38,304 nucleotides of DNA from Leptolinea sp. UBA5203 (GTDB lineage Bacteria; Chloroflexota; Anaerolineae; Anaerolineales; Anaerolineaceae): assembly GCA_002412765.1 (NCBI GenBank), contig DHVR01000054.1, forward strand, positions 42,496 through 80,799. Direction: 5' to 3'. A program made the position numbers and the translations under genes. The first letter of the stretch is position 1; the number at the start of each line of letters is the position of its first letter. Under the pieces are notes generated by a model, which was given only the letters and a program-made list of their open reading frames with translations, did no database searches and had not been told where the DNA came from. This document shows positions 1 to 7,751 of the stretch, in pieces.

Positions 1-624
1 TTGGCGGGGCTACTGGCTGCCTACGGCACCCAAGAAGAAATTCTGGCCGCTTTATACAAGATAGAAATGAAAAATATGCCCTTGTATGGCTATGGCATCA
101 AAGCCTTTGGCCTCTCCCTGATCGAAACAGCCATCGCAATCAGCCAGGAAAAAATCAGGGTTGGAGATATTAAAACCATCCTGGACATGGTTAACCACAT
201 GCTCACCTACACCCTGCCTGTCTACCCTGGTGTGGAATCCACCTTACAGCAGCTATCAAAAAAATATCCCCTGATGATGATCACTAAAGGGGACTTGTTG
301 GATCAGGAGATGAAGATCAACCGTTCAGGGCTGCGCAGGTATTTCACACACATTGAGGTGGTCGCGAAAAAAGAAACGGATACCTATAAAACTATCATGG
401 AACGACATCAAATACCTCCGGACAGTTTTTTGATGGTCGGGAACTCCCTGCGTTCGGACGTCCTGCCGGTGGTTTCTCTGGGTGGAATTGGCGTTTTGTA
501 TGTCAATGAAGTCAGTTGGGCGCATGAAAACGAAATTGACCCTGCTCATCAAGCGCTGCCCTATCACAGCATTCATTCCCTTCCGGAGCTCATTCCGCTT
601 CTGGATCAACTGAATCTCCAATAG
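1..624 (+). CDS. HAD-superfamily hydrolase, 5' end outside window
   Basis: This is the C-terminal 207 residues of a haloacid dehalogenase-type phosphohydrolase. Its frame is already open at base 1, so the true start and the N-terminal DxD nucleophile motif lie upstream of the window. Visible core motifs are motif II (MITKGD, about residue 95), the motif III lysine (VAKKETD, about 122) and motif IV (VGNSLRSD, about 147), followed by a short C-terminal Rossmann strand (GIGVLYV). The order matches YjjG/phosphoglycolate-phosphatase-like HADs, which hydrolyse small phosphate esters in the cytoplasm; the substrate cannot be read from sequence. The last 35 bases overlap the 3' end of the convergent acetyltransferase gene. 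The family call is firm, the specificity unknown. Confidence 0.85.
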   Translation: MAGLLAAYGTQEEILAALYKIEMKNMPLYGYGIKAFGLSLIETAIAISQEKIRVGDIKTILDMVNHMLTYTLPVYPGVESTLQQLSKKYPLMMITKGDLLDQEMKINRSGLRRYFTHIEVVAKKETDTYKTIMERHQIPPDSFLMVGNSLRSDVLPVVSLGGIGVLYVNEVSWAHENEIDPAHQALPYHSIHSLPELIPLLDQLNLQ

Positions 625-1120
625 GGAGGACCTTATCGGCTCCACAAACCAAAATTACAAATGGGAATTGATCAAAGGGGCGTAAAAAGGCCTGACTTTG
701 CACAAAACCATTCGCCTGCCAGGCTTTTTGCGCGCGCTGGTTGAAGGCTGCAATAGTCACACGATAATTCGGTGTGTAAAATTGCTCGGCGGCAAAAGCC
801 AATACCTTCGCAATGATGTACTTTCCCAAACCATGGCCGGTCAACTGCGGCCTGACCCCCAGGCCAATATCCAGCGCCGGTTTGGCGTAGTCCCCGCCGC
901 TCACGCGGGCATCTTCGCCAAACGAACAGAAAGCGATCAACTGTCCCTCTCCATCATCCAGACGATAAAACAGATTGTCAGGGGAAAGTAAATAGGTTAG
1001 CACTTCTTGACCAGCCGTCTCATCCTGCAGATGATACATGGTATAGGGTTCATCGTAGCGCCAGCTTAATATTTCGTTTGCAGCCATTTCATCCATGCGT
1101 GAAATTTTTATATTCACCAC
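590..1120 (-). CDS. GNAT family N-acetyltransferase
   Basis: A 176-residue protein with the GCN5-related acetyltransferase fold. The acetyl-CoA pyrophosphate loop is visible as RPQLTGHGLGKYI (about residues 89-101), in the R/Q-x-x-G-x-G/A form, preceded by the beta-4 strand (LDIGLGV) and followed by YRVTIAAFNQRAQKAWQANGF, the usual beta-5/alpha-4 segment that ends in a strand-Phe. The length is typical of a single-domain GNAT. These enzymes transfer acetyl from acetyl-CoA to an amine; the acceptor is unknown here. The gene is convergent with the HAD gene (35-base overlap) and divergent from the DinB-like gene, with a 113-base shared upstream region. Confidence 0.85.
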   Translation of the reverse strand: MVNIKISRMDEMAANEILSWRYDEPYTMYHLQDETAGQEVLTYLLSPDNLFYRLDDGEGQLIAFCSFGEDARVSGGDYAKPALDIGLGVRPQLTGHGLGKYIIAKVLAFAAEQFYTPNYRVTIAAFNQRAQKAWQANGFVQSQAFLRPFDQFPFVILVCGADKVLPIGDSVDPEAE

Positions 1121-1139
1121 AAACCATCCAAACTTTTGA

Positions 1140-1169
1140 TTGAAATATATCGTATCTTTTCGCTACAAT
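1140..1169 (+). promoter_or_regulatory. Candidate sigma-70 promoter for the DinB-like gene
   Basis: TTGAAA at 1140-1145 and TACAAT at 1164-1169 are separated by 18 bases and lie about 65 bases before the ATG at 1234. This is the best match in the divergent 1121-1233 spacer. It is a prediction from consensus only. Confidence 0.45.
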
Positions 1170-1233
1170 AGAATCGTTGATTAAGATCTAATAGAAAGTC
1201 CAAGTTCTCTAATCAAGGGAAAAGGTAAATCAC

Positions 1234-1971
1234 ATGCAGCCACAAAATGTAAAGAATCTTCTAACAAAAAAACTCAAAGATAGTCTTCAGACGATTCAGA
1301 CATTTTATGAGGGTCTGAGTGAGGAAGAGCGCAGCAGACCCGGGGAGCTTAAAAACTGGCAGGCCAAGGATATTGTCATCCATTTTAACGAGTGGAATAA
1401 ATTGTTAAATCAGGCCTTGAGAGCGATCCTCAATCAGGAAACGCCCCATCTCGAAGAAGATTATCTGGCCTATAATGACCGAATGTACCTTGAAAAACAC
1501 GTCCAAACTTGGGAAGAGACCCTTGCCAATGCTGCGGCAGTCACCGAGGAAGCCATCCAAATCGTTCAATCTTTCACACCTGAAGCGTTATTGGACCCTA
1601 ATCATCATCCAATCTTCAAGGGCGCGACCATTGCATCCCAAATCATGGGTTATTATATCACTCACCCCAGCTACCATCTGGCAGATTATGATCTGAAAAA
1701 TGGCCGTGGAGATGCCGCCATTGAGCGCATGCAGCAAATCGCTGAAGAAATCAGCCAATATGACGAATCTCCCCGGTCCAAAGCCTCAACCCTGTACAAT
1801 GTGGCCTGCTTTTTTTGTATGATGGACAGGCTTGACGAAGCCCTGGACACGCTGGAAAATGTCTTTCCCGATGCCCCAGACTTGAAATCCTGGGCCAGGA
1901 AAGACGAGGATTTAAGCAAATTGCATCAAAATGAGCGCTTCCTGAGCATGACAGAAACCGAACCTGAGTAG
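1234..1971 (+). CDS. DinB/ClbS-like four-helix protein with TPR-like C-terminal tail
   Basis: A 245-residue protein. Residues 1-155 resemble the ClbS/DfsB/DinB four-helix bundle: a helix with LKNWQAKDIVIHFNEWNK carrying a metal-ligand-type His, and a late helix with YYITHPSYHLADY carrying further His residues. Family members act as metal-dependent thiol transferases or as cyclopropane hydrolases (ClbS, colibactin self-protection); activity here is unproven. Residues 185-245 are a separate tetratricopeptide-like hairpin (LYNVACFFCMMDRLDEALDTLE) ending in the 'DEDLSKLHQNERF' type of tail common after TPR units. The fusion is unusual. The gene is convergent with the MFS gene, with only three bases between stop codons. 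It is cytoplasmic, with no signal peptide. Confidence 0.7.
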   Translation: MQPQNVKNLLTKKLKDSLQTIQTFYEGLSEEERSRPGELKNWQAKDIVIHFNEWNKLLNQALRAILNQETPHLEEDYLAYNDRMYLEKHVQTWEETLANAAAVTEEAIQIVQSFTPEALLDPNHHPIFKGATIASQIMGYYITHPSYHLADYDLKNGRGDAAIERMQQIAEEISQYDESPRSKASTLYNVACFFCMMDRLDEALDTLENVFPDAPDLKSWARKDEDLSKLHQNERFLSMTETEPE

Positions 1972-1974
1972 GCC

Positions 1975-3201
1975 TTAGGCCTGTTCCGATTTTGTAGTGC
2001 CATTCAATTTTCGATACAAAAAGGCATAAAAAGGCAAAACGGGCGTTAATAATAGAGCAGAGATGGTCAACCCGAATGGGATCCCCATTCGGGTGGCTAT
2101 GGTGCCCACCAGCGGTCCCCCGCCGATTTGCCCGCTGGCATCCACCAGACTGGCCATCGAAAGCACCGTCGCCCGTACAGAAGAATCCAATTTCCGGTTT
2201 ACCCATCCCGTGTACAGCGGATAATGCACCTCCCGGAAGATGGTGATCAGAAAGATCATCCCAGCCGCAACGTAGAAATTTCCGGTTGCAGCGAAGATCA
2301 ACAACCCCGCCATGATACCCACACTCAGGAAGGATTGCAACCAGATGCTTTGATTGAGATCCGTGGCATATTTCCATTTTTGCAGCAAACCCAGGCTCAG
2401 GCTCCCCAGCAGCATTCCGGCAATATGAATCAAACCAAACCAGATCACCGGCTCAAACAGCGGAAAATTGAACCCATCCACCATACGCGCTTCCCAAAGC
2501 CTGTCCACCCCCTCACTGTAAAGCCCAAAAAACAAGCCAATAGCAAAGATGCCCAAAAGTCCGGGATGACTTCTGGTCAGGCGAACCCCATTCTTGAGGG
2601 TATGAATCATCGAGTCCATGTGAGTGCGCTCAGTCTGGGGTATGGGGTGGAAACCGGTTTCCACCATGGTCAGCCCAAAATAGAGGGTCAACAAGAGAAA
2701 AACCACTCCGGATGCTTTAATGGTGAAAGCATAACTGATCAATCCAAGACCCATCCCAAGGGCAATTCCAAGCACAGCCCCAATCAAGCCCACCTGTTCT
2801 CCGCGCATGAACAGGGATGCGGCGACTTCCTCATCCGTCTCATCGGTAATCCAGGCTTCGGTTGCCCCGCTGGTAAAGGTAAAGCCTGCTCCCCAAATCA
2901 CCTGTGCCAGAAGGATCACCCAGAAATTCGGCCAAAGGCCCTGCAAAAAGAAACCGATCCCGGTCAGAAACAAACCGATCAGGATTGATAACCGCCGGCT
3001 GAAAACATCCGCGACCACCCCCGTGGGGATTTCCAGAAGTAAGATGCTCACTTCCAGCATCGTGCCGGTCAGCACCAATTGCAGAGGTGTCATGTGGACA
3101 ATCTGGATGTAATAGAGTGAATTGACGGCAAAGCACATCCAATGAAACATGGAAGTCAAAAATCGCAATTGTTGGTAAGAACGCCGGGCAGAAAGTCGCA
3201 T
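1975..3201 (-). CDS. MFS transporter (drug-efflux type)
   Basis: A 408-residue polytopic protein with about 12 hydrophobic segments. The cytoplasmic loop 2-3 motif A is visible as GVVADVFSRR (about residues 61-70), the G-x-x-x-D-x-x-x-R-R signature of the major facilitator superfamily. A central charged loop (about 185-215) divides the two six-helix halves. It most resembles tetracycline/multidrug DHA-type exporters, which use proton antiport; the substrate cannot be inferred. The start ATG has AGAGGA a few bases upstream. It is a single gene with no regulator beside it. Its 3' end almost abuts the DinB-like gene. Confidence 0.85.
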   Translation of the reverse strand: MRLSARRSYQQLRFLTSMFHWMCFAVNSLYYIQIVHMTPLQLVLTGTMLEVSILLLEIPTGVVADVFSRRLSILIGLFLTGIGFFLQGLWPNFWVILLAQVIWGAGFTFTSGATEAWITDETDEEVAASLFMRGEQVGLIGAVLGIALGMGLGLISYAFTIKASGVVFLLLTLYFGLTMVETGFHPIPQTERTHMDSMIHTLKNGVRLTRSHPGLLGIFAIGLFFGLYSEGVDRLWEARMVDGFNFPLFEPVIWFGLIHIAGMLLGSLSLGLLQKWKYATDLNQSIWLQSFLSVGIMAGLLIFAATGNFYVAAGMIFLITIFREVHYPLYTGWVNRKLDSSVRATVLSMASLVDASGQIGGGPLVGTIATRMGIPFGLTISALLLTPVLPFYAFLYRKLNGTTKSEQA

Positions 3202-3674
3202 TTATCCTCTGGTGGGATAGAGTATTGAGATTTTGTATTTTAAATTGGCAATTCCAAGGGTGAAGTAAAAAAAACATTGTATCATATCGTCAATTTATGA
3301 AAGGATACCCGATAGAGCATGCGAAAAAACCATGCAATTTGAACTATTATCATCAAAAAGATACCAAATTCCTCAAATTAATTGCCATTCTAATTAATAC
3401 ATACCACAAGTTTTCACTATAATTAAAGGTATCGCTGACAAATCATGGCACGGCAATGAAACCTATCCAGCCCAGCATGACAGAAATTCACAGTCGCAGC
3501 GAACCCCTCCTTTATCGGTTTCCAGTCAGGTAGCTGACAAATTTCCTATCTTTACAACCATTCAGGTGTTCAAGCTTCCCTGAAGAGGATAAAGAATTAA
3601 TGGATGTCTGCACAAACAGAGCGAAACCTTAAATCATATTATTTCATGAACACCAAAGGAAGGAGATATCGAAC
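3202..3674. other. Gap: possible promoter and structured leader
   Basis: No coding frame is supported in these 473 bases. A perfect TATAAT sits at 3418-3423 without a good -35 element. Downstream there is a repeated 10-mer GCTGACAAAT at 3434-3443 and 3533-3542, a small hairpin GTCAG-GTAG-CTGAC (3525-3538), and a second stem TTCAGG/CCTGAA (3561-3566 with 3579-3584). If transcription begins near 3430, the lipoprotein mRNA would carry a leader of about 245 bases. No known riboswitch class could be assigned. Confidence 0.35.
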
Positions 3675-4964
3675 ATGAGTAAACCATGGGTATATAAAAT
3701 TCTGATCGGCTTCATCATCTTATCGCTGGCTTGTAGTTTTAGCAAAGACAAGAAAGAAGATGATTCTAAGAATCAATCCGATGCACCAAGCCAACAAAGT
3801 GGACAAGTTCAAGAGCAGCCCTCATCCGCTGATGCTCCCCAAAACCAAAGCAACACCACAAATAAGGTGGAAATTAGCCAATGGGCGTCCTCTGCCCAGG
3901 CAAGCTCCGAGTATGGCAGCGATAACTGGGCAGCGTATCAGGCAACCGGCAGCCCGGATACCCAAAACTGTGCCGATGAAGTCACTGCATGGGCTTCTGG
4001 TGCTAGTGATGGCGTCGATTGGCTGGAATTAACTTATGATACCCCGGTCACTCCGACGAGGATTAATATCGTTCAAACCTACAATCCATCTCAGGTGACC
4101 GAAGTAATTCTATATGATGCGAAGGGTTCCGCATATTCCATCTACAAGAAAGATCCTAAACTGGTGAGTGATTGCCCATATACTCTTTCAATACCGGTGA
4201 AACAGGCAAAGTACAAGACCCAACGCATCCGAATTCATGTGGATCAATCCCAATTAGGTACCTCCTGGAATGAAATCGACGCGGTGGAATTGATAGGGTT
4301 TGCCGACCCGGGGGCAGCATCGGCCTCTCAGGCTCAACAAAGCGAACCTGTATCCTCCAAACCCAGCGGTACCAGTAACAGTGATGCCCCTCGTTTCTTT
4401 TATGACGAATTCGATGGCCCATTGAGCAATCTTTGGATCGATGATGTATTTTACTATACCGACGAAGATGACCCGGATGCAGAGCCGGTCTATACCATCG
4501 AACAGGAGCGTGGAAAACTTAAGTTTTACCTCAAAACCCCCTGGCAGTATGTTTACTACCTTTACACCCCTCAAACATATCGCAATGTACGTATTGATTA
4601 TGAAATTGAAAACAAGGGCGTAAATACCAATAACATTGGTCTGGTCTGTCGTTTTAGCGATTACGGGTATTACGAGTTCATCGCCACTTCCGGCGGTTAT
4701 TACAGCATCATGCGCTACTACGAAGATGGTGACAAAGAACTCGCCACCGGCGGGATCAAATCCATCCGCTTTGGCACGGAAAAGAAAAATGTCTTCACAG
4801 CTATCTGCAAGGATGATTATCTTTATTTCATTGTCAATAATGTGGAGATCGCCAAAGTCTATGATGATGAAATCGAGGAGGGATTGGCGGGCATCAACGT
4901 CTCCGCCGAGGATGTTGTCCCGGTACAGGTGGAAATTGATTGGCTTGAAATTAGCGAGCCCTGA
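3675..4964 (+). CDS. Lipoprotein with discoidin-like and LamG/DUF1080-like domains
   Basis: A 429-residue secreted lipoprotein. Residues 1-20 form a lipoprotein signal with lipobox LSLAC (Cys20 lipidated), followed by a low-complexity Ser/Gln/Lys linker to about residue 70. Residues 72-210 look like a galactose-binding/discoidin-type beta sandwich (WASSAQASSEYGSDNWAAYQATGSPDT then DWLELTYDTPVTPTRINIVQTY). After a second Ser-rich linker, residues 235-429 resemble a concanavalin-like (LamG/3-keto-disaccharide hydrolase) jelly roll (FFYDEFDGPLSNLWI, VGLVCRFSDYGYYEFIATSGGYYSI type strands). Both domains usually bind carbohydrate or cell-surface ligands, so a surface-anchored binding role is inferred. 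AGGAG at 3661-3665 supports the ATG. A strong hairpin follows the gene. Confidence 0.75.
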   Translation: MSKPWVYKILIGFIILSLACSFSKDKKEDDSKNQSDAPSQQSGQVQEQPSSADAPQNQSNTTNKVEISQWASSAQASSEYGSDNWAAYQATGSPDTQNCADEVTAWASGASDGVDWLELTYDTPVTPTRINIVQTYNPSQVTEVILYDAKGSAYSIYKKDPKLVSDCPYTLSIPVKQAKYKTQRIRIHVDQSQLGTSWNEIDAVELIGFADPGAASASQAQQSEPVSSKPSGTSNSDAPRFFYDEFDGPLSNLWIDDVFYYTDEDDPDAEPVYTIEQERGKLKFYLKTPWQYVYYLYTPQTYRNVRIDYEIENKGVNTNNIGLVCRFSDYGYYEFIATSGGYYSIMRYYEDGDKELATGGIKSIRFGTEKKNVFTAICKDDYLYFIVNNVEIAKVYDDEIEEGLAGINVSAEDVVPVQVEIDWLEISEP

Positions 4965-5012
4965 GTATTTATTTCAGCTGAATTAATTTAATATGTGATT
5001 CATTTTTACAAA

Positions 5013-5050
5013 CCAGGGAGTGGCAAGTTCCACTCCCTGGTTAGTTTATT
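5013..5050 (+). terminator. Rho-independent terminator after the lipoprotein gene
   Basis: Perfect 11-bp stem CCAGGGAGTGG (5013-5023) and CCACTCCCTGG (5030-5040) with a 6-base loop, followed by the T-rich TTAGTTTATT. It lies 48 bases after the stop codon and separates the lipoprotein from the AraC gene. Confidence 0.8.
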
Positions 5051-5166
5051 AATTGAAATTTATTACCCAGTTGACCCAAGCAGCCAAGTTCTCCAACCCT
5101 GAGTATAATAATATTCTAACAGTCGAAATAATCTTTTTAGTAAAAAAAGTAAGGGGAAACCACAGT

Positions 5167-6054
5167 ATGAAACAGGTCTCTCAACAAGATCAACAAAATC
5201 GAATTTATCGAGCCATTGAGTACATGGAAAATCATCTCCAAGACTCCATGGTTTTGGAAGACCTGGCCGTTGTGGCTGGTTTTTCACCTTTCTATTTCCA
5301 TCGAATATTCACCAGCTGGATGGAGGAGTCCCCCATTCAATATTTAAATCGTCTGAGGCTGGAACGAGCAGTCAATTTGATTGAAAAAAATCCTATGCTT
5401 AACCTAACCCACATTGCAGGAATTTGCGGCTATTCGTCGGTCTCCGTATTCTCGCGATCCTTTAAACAAAAATATGGCCTATCCCCGCGGACCTATCGAA
5501 ATGAACTCACTTCACACTCTGCTGATACCACACAGCCCATAGTTCCAGTATCCATGGAAAACATGGCTGCCTATCAGCAAGGGGTGGAGATTCTTGAGAT
5601 GCCCGCATTCAATGTCCTGGCGGTTCCCACCATGCAAGGGTACCAATTGGATTCGATCTGTTCCGCCTGGGAGACCCTTTTCACCTGGACACAGGCCAGG
5701 CAGCTTTGGCATGCGGATATCTGGCGTTTGGGAATCAGTTTCGATGATCCAAAAATTACGCCGTTAGGAAAATGCCGGTATTATGCCGCATGCAGGATTG
5801 ATAAACCGGTAAAGGCAGCGGGGAATTTGAGTATCTTCACCATCCCGGAAGGGAAATACATACTCTGCCATTTCGAACTAACAGTAGACAAAATTCAAGC
5901 CGCCTATCATTGGGTCTTCCACAAAATCATGCTGGATGCGCAAGTTCAGTATCGTGGGGGCATGGTCTACGAGCGGTACCTTTCCCCGTCGGAAACGCCA
6001 GCCAATCAACCCATGCGCCTGACCATCGCCATCCCAATCGAAGACCTGCGCTAG
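5167..6054 (+). CDS. AraC-type regulator with GyrI-like effector domain
   Basis: A 295-residue regulator. Residues 7-110 are an N-terminal AraC/XylS double helix-turn-helix (IEYMENHLQDSMVLEDLAVVAGFSPFYFHRIF, then the second HTH IAGICGYSSVSVFSRSFKQKYGLSPRTYR). Residues 130-295 match the GyrI-like/effector-binding fold (MPAFNVLAVPTMQGY, CRYYAACRIDKPV, GKYILCHFELTVDKIQAAYHWVFHKI, then the YERYL segment). Such proteins (Rob/SoxS-like with a C-terminal SOUL-like ligand pocket) activate transport or detoxification genes when they bind small hydrophobic molecules. I place the start at 5167 rather than the upstream in-frame ATG at 5053, because AAGGGGAA precedes it and domain homology begins there. 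The C45 hydrolase gene follows after 98 bases and is a plausible target. Confidence 0.88.
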   Translation: MKQVSQQDQQNRIYRAIEYMENHLQDSMVLEDLAVVAGFSPFYFHRIFTSWMEESPIQYLNRLRLERAVNLIEKNPMLNLTHIAGICGYSSVSVFSRSFKQKYGLSPRTYRNELTSHSADTTQPIVPVSMENMAAYQQGVEILEMPAFNVLAVPTMQGYQLDSICSAWETLFTWTQARQLWHADIWRLGISFDDPKITPLGKCRYYAACRIDKPVKAAGNLSIFTIPEGKYILCHFELTVDKIQAAYHWVFHKIMLDAQVQYRGGMVYERYLSPSETPANQPMRLTIAIPIEDLR

Positions 6055-6152
6055 TCATTCAGCAAGAATTGCAAAGTTCTACGCAAGCCTGGTCATGCAG
6101 GCAACTTCTTCAAGCAGTATCCTTGGATCATAATAAAAAAGGAAGGTGCAGG

Positions 6153-7280
6153 ATGCAACCAGAAAAAACTCAAGCTAGACAAACTTTTGCACAATTTTCA
6201 AACCTATCAGGCTCGTCCTATGAAATTGGACAGCAAATTGGGATGCGGATTAAACAACACCCAGCTGCCCTGCAGGCAATGTTGATGCCAGCAGCGGCAA
6301 TAAACCAGATTGAAAGTAAACAACAGCTCAGCTTATTCCGCCAATATTTTCCCAACCAACTGGAAGAAATGCAGGGTACTGCAGATGAAATAAAAACGCC
6401 GGTGGAGCAACTCGCTTATCTATCAGCCTCCTACTTGCGCGGCGGCAATTGTTGCCATTTCATCTTACCGGGGCGGATCATGCAAAATCAGCAGGATATC
6501 CTGGCACGCAGCTATGAATTCTCAGAAAGCATGGATGACATGAACATCAGCCGGATTTCCTCGCCCGGAGTCTATACACACATGGGCAGCGCCATGATGT
6601 GGCACGGCCGATATGATGGCATCAACGAAAAAGGACTCGCCGTCACCATGTCTGCCGGTGGTTTACCCGTTAGTTCACTGGAAGGATTGCTGCCGCCCAT
6701 CCAGGACGGTTTCCAATTCTGGACCCTCATCCGTGCAGTATTGGAAACATGCCAGACGGTGCAGCAAGGCATAGATTTAATCAAGGATGTCCCCCTTTGT
6801 GGAAATCCCATTTTAATGCTGTTAGATGCAGCAGGCGACCAGGCCAGAGTGGAAGTGTTGGGAAACCAAATTGCCGTAAAATCCATCCGGGCGGAAGATG
6901 AGGAATTTCCATTAGCTGCCACGAATCATTTTCAGGATCTTTCTGCTCCGAAAGTACCTGTGTTTAAGCAGTCCCATACCCGCTTGAAGACAATAGAAGA
7001 TTTTCAGAACTCAAAAAACAAGTTCACTCTTCAGGATGTACAGACCTTCCTGGACATGCTCTACCCGCAAGGGGTATCCTGCAATTATTATCAGGAATTC
7101 TTTGGCACCCTGCGTTCGATGATCTTCAACCCGAAGGAAAAGAGCTTACAGGTTCGCTTTGGTACGCCTGGATTGAATGAATGGAAAACACTCTCCCTGC
7201 TGGATGATTTTCAAGAGAGCTTCTTCCCGGTAAATTTGAAGGATGAAATCGCTGCCCCAGAGTTTTGGGCAAAAGCATAG
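6153..7280 (+). CDS. C45-family Ntn hydrolase (acyl-CoA:6-APA acyltransferase-like)
   Basis: A 375-residue protein of the peptidase C45/AAT family, Ntn-fold autoproteolytic acyltransferases or amidohydrolases. An N-terminal helical pro-region (1-99) ends in GGNC; Cys100, in the context C-x-x-F, is the expected new N-terminal nucleophile after self-cleavage. It is followed by ARSYEFSESMDD, which corresponds to the conserved 'GRNYDW'-type strand, and by DGINEKGLAVTMSAGG and FPLAATNHFQD, both typical of the family. Known relatives cleave or form amide bonds in penicillins or bile salts, or act on N-acyl amino acids; the substrate is unknown. The start is ATG 6153, with GGAAGG 7 bases upstream; a longer open frame from 5910 only shadows the AraC gene. 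No signal peptide is visible. Confidence 0.82.
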   Translation: MQPEKTQARQTFAQFSNLSGSSYEIGQQIGMRIKQHPAALQAMLMPAAAINQIESKQQLSLFRQYFPNQLEEMQGTADEIKTPVEQLAYLSASYLRGGNCCHFILPGRIMQNQQDILARSYEFSESMDDMNISRISSPGVYTHMGSAMMWHGRYDGINEKGLAVTMSAGGLPVSSLEGLLPPIQDGFQFWTLIRAVLETCQTVQQGIDLIKDVPLCGNPILMLLDAAGDQARVEVLGNQIAVKSIRAEDEEFPLAATNHFQDLSAPKVPVFKQSHTRLKTIEDFQNSKNKFTLQDVQTFLDMLYPQGVSCNYYQEFFGTLRSMIFNPKEKSLQVRFGTPGLNEWKTLSLLDDFQESFFPVNLKDEIAAPEFWAKA

Positions 7281-7325
7281 GTAAATAAAACCACTCCTCG
7301 CTATCAATTATTTTTTACAGGTGGA

Positions 7326-7391
7326 AAATCGGTCTTGTGTGTCAAGGCAAGGCGCCCATTTGGGTATGCCGCAACACAGTAAGACCGATTT
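7326..7391. repeat. 66-base imperfect inverted repeat
   Basis: Outer arms AAATCGGTCTT (7326-7336) and AAGACCGATTT (7381-7391) pair perfectly over 11 bp. Inside, GTGT/ACAC, GGC/GCC and GCCC/GGGT segments pair in order around an ATTT loop, giving one long hairpin with internal loops. There is no T-tract directly after it, so it is unlikely to be a simple terminator. It could be a MITE/REP-like element or the fold of a small RNA. Confidence 0.55.
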
Positions 7392-7401
7392 AAGTTAAGC
7401 A

Positions 7402-7459
7402 AAAGTCTCCTCAGGAATCCATTCTTTTGGATATGGTGATCGAAGAGGCTTTTTTTTTT
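7402..7459 (+). terminator. Terminator downstream of the C45 gene
   Basis: AAAGTCTCCTC near 7402-7412 pairs with GAAGAGGCTTT (7442-7452), with one mismatch and one G-U. An inner ATCCA/TGGAT stem is present, and a run of ten T (7450-7459) follows. It is oriented with the C45 gene, about 120 bases after its stop. Confidence 0.65.
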
Positions 7460-7751
7460 ACAGGAAAGTATTTAGGTTTTCCACTCACAATAAAACCGAT
7501 TTAATGGATCAAATGAACCAATTTGGGAACGAAAGGTTGGGTTGACTCGTTCATAGCATATGAAACAACCTTGACCTGTTGTTATCTTCGGTGTAGCCTA
7601 TAGCTATAGCATTGCATCAGGCGGGTTGAACCTATAAAATATTTTCATCACTGTTAATCAAGCATGAAAATTGTTGCGCTAGCTAGTTCAGGTTATTCTT
7701 TGTAGATGTTTTAGCACGGTTTGGGGACGATGTCTCCCCTTGAGGTGACCT

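Larger units (their letters stand above)
7281..7751. other. Gap holding two hairpin structures
   Basis: No gene is supported in these 471 bases. The left third carries a 66-base imperfect hairpin (7326-7391) and a terminator-like hairpin ending in ten T residues (7402-7459). AAACCGATTT at 7494-7503 repeats part of the first hairpin's right arm. The right part (7504-7740) is AT-rich upstream sequence of the alpha-2-macroglobulin gene; TTGACT at 7542 and TTGACC at 7571 occur but without well-spaced -10 boxes. Confidence 0.5.

Noticed and set aside
2128..2988. 286-residue open frame on the plus strand
   Set aside because: It is antisense to the MFS gene, has biased His/Gln/Pro composition and no ribosome site.
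3425..3545. Cyclic-di-GMP (GEMM) riboswitch in the lipoprotein leader
   Set aside because: CAGGTAGCTGAC recalls the GGTAGC receptor region, but the invariant GACGCAAAGC-type core is absent.
5910..6152. N-terminal extension of the C45 hydrolase
   Set aside because: It lies almost wholly within the AraC gene in another frame; a good ribosome site and family homology begin at 6153.
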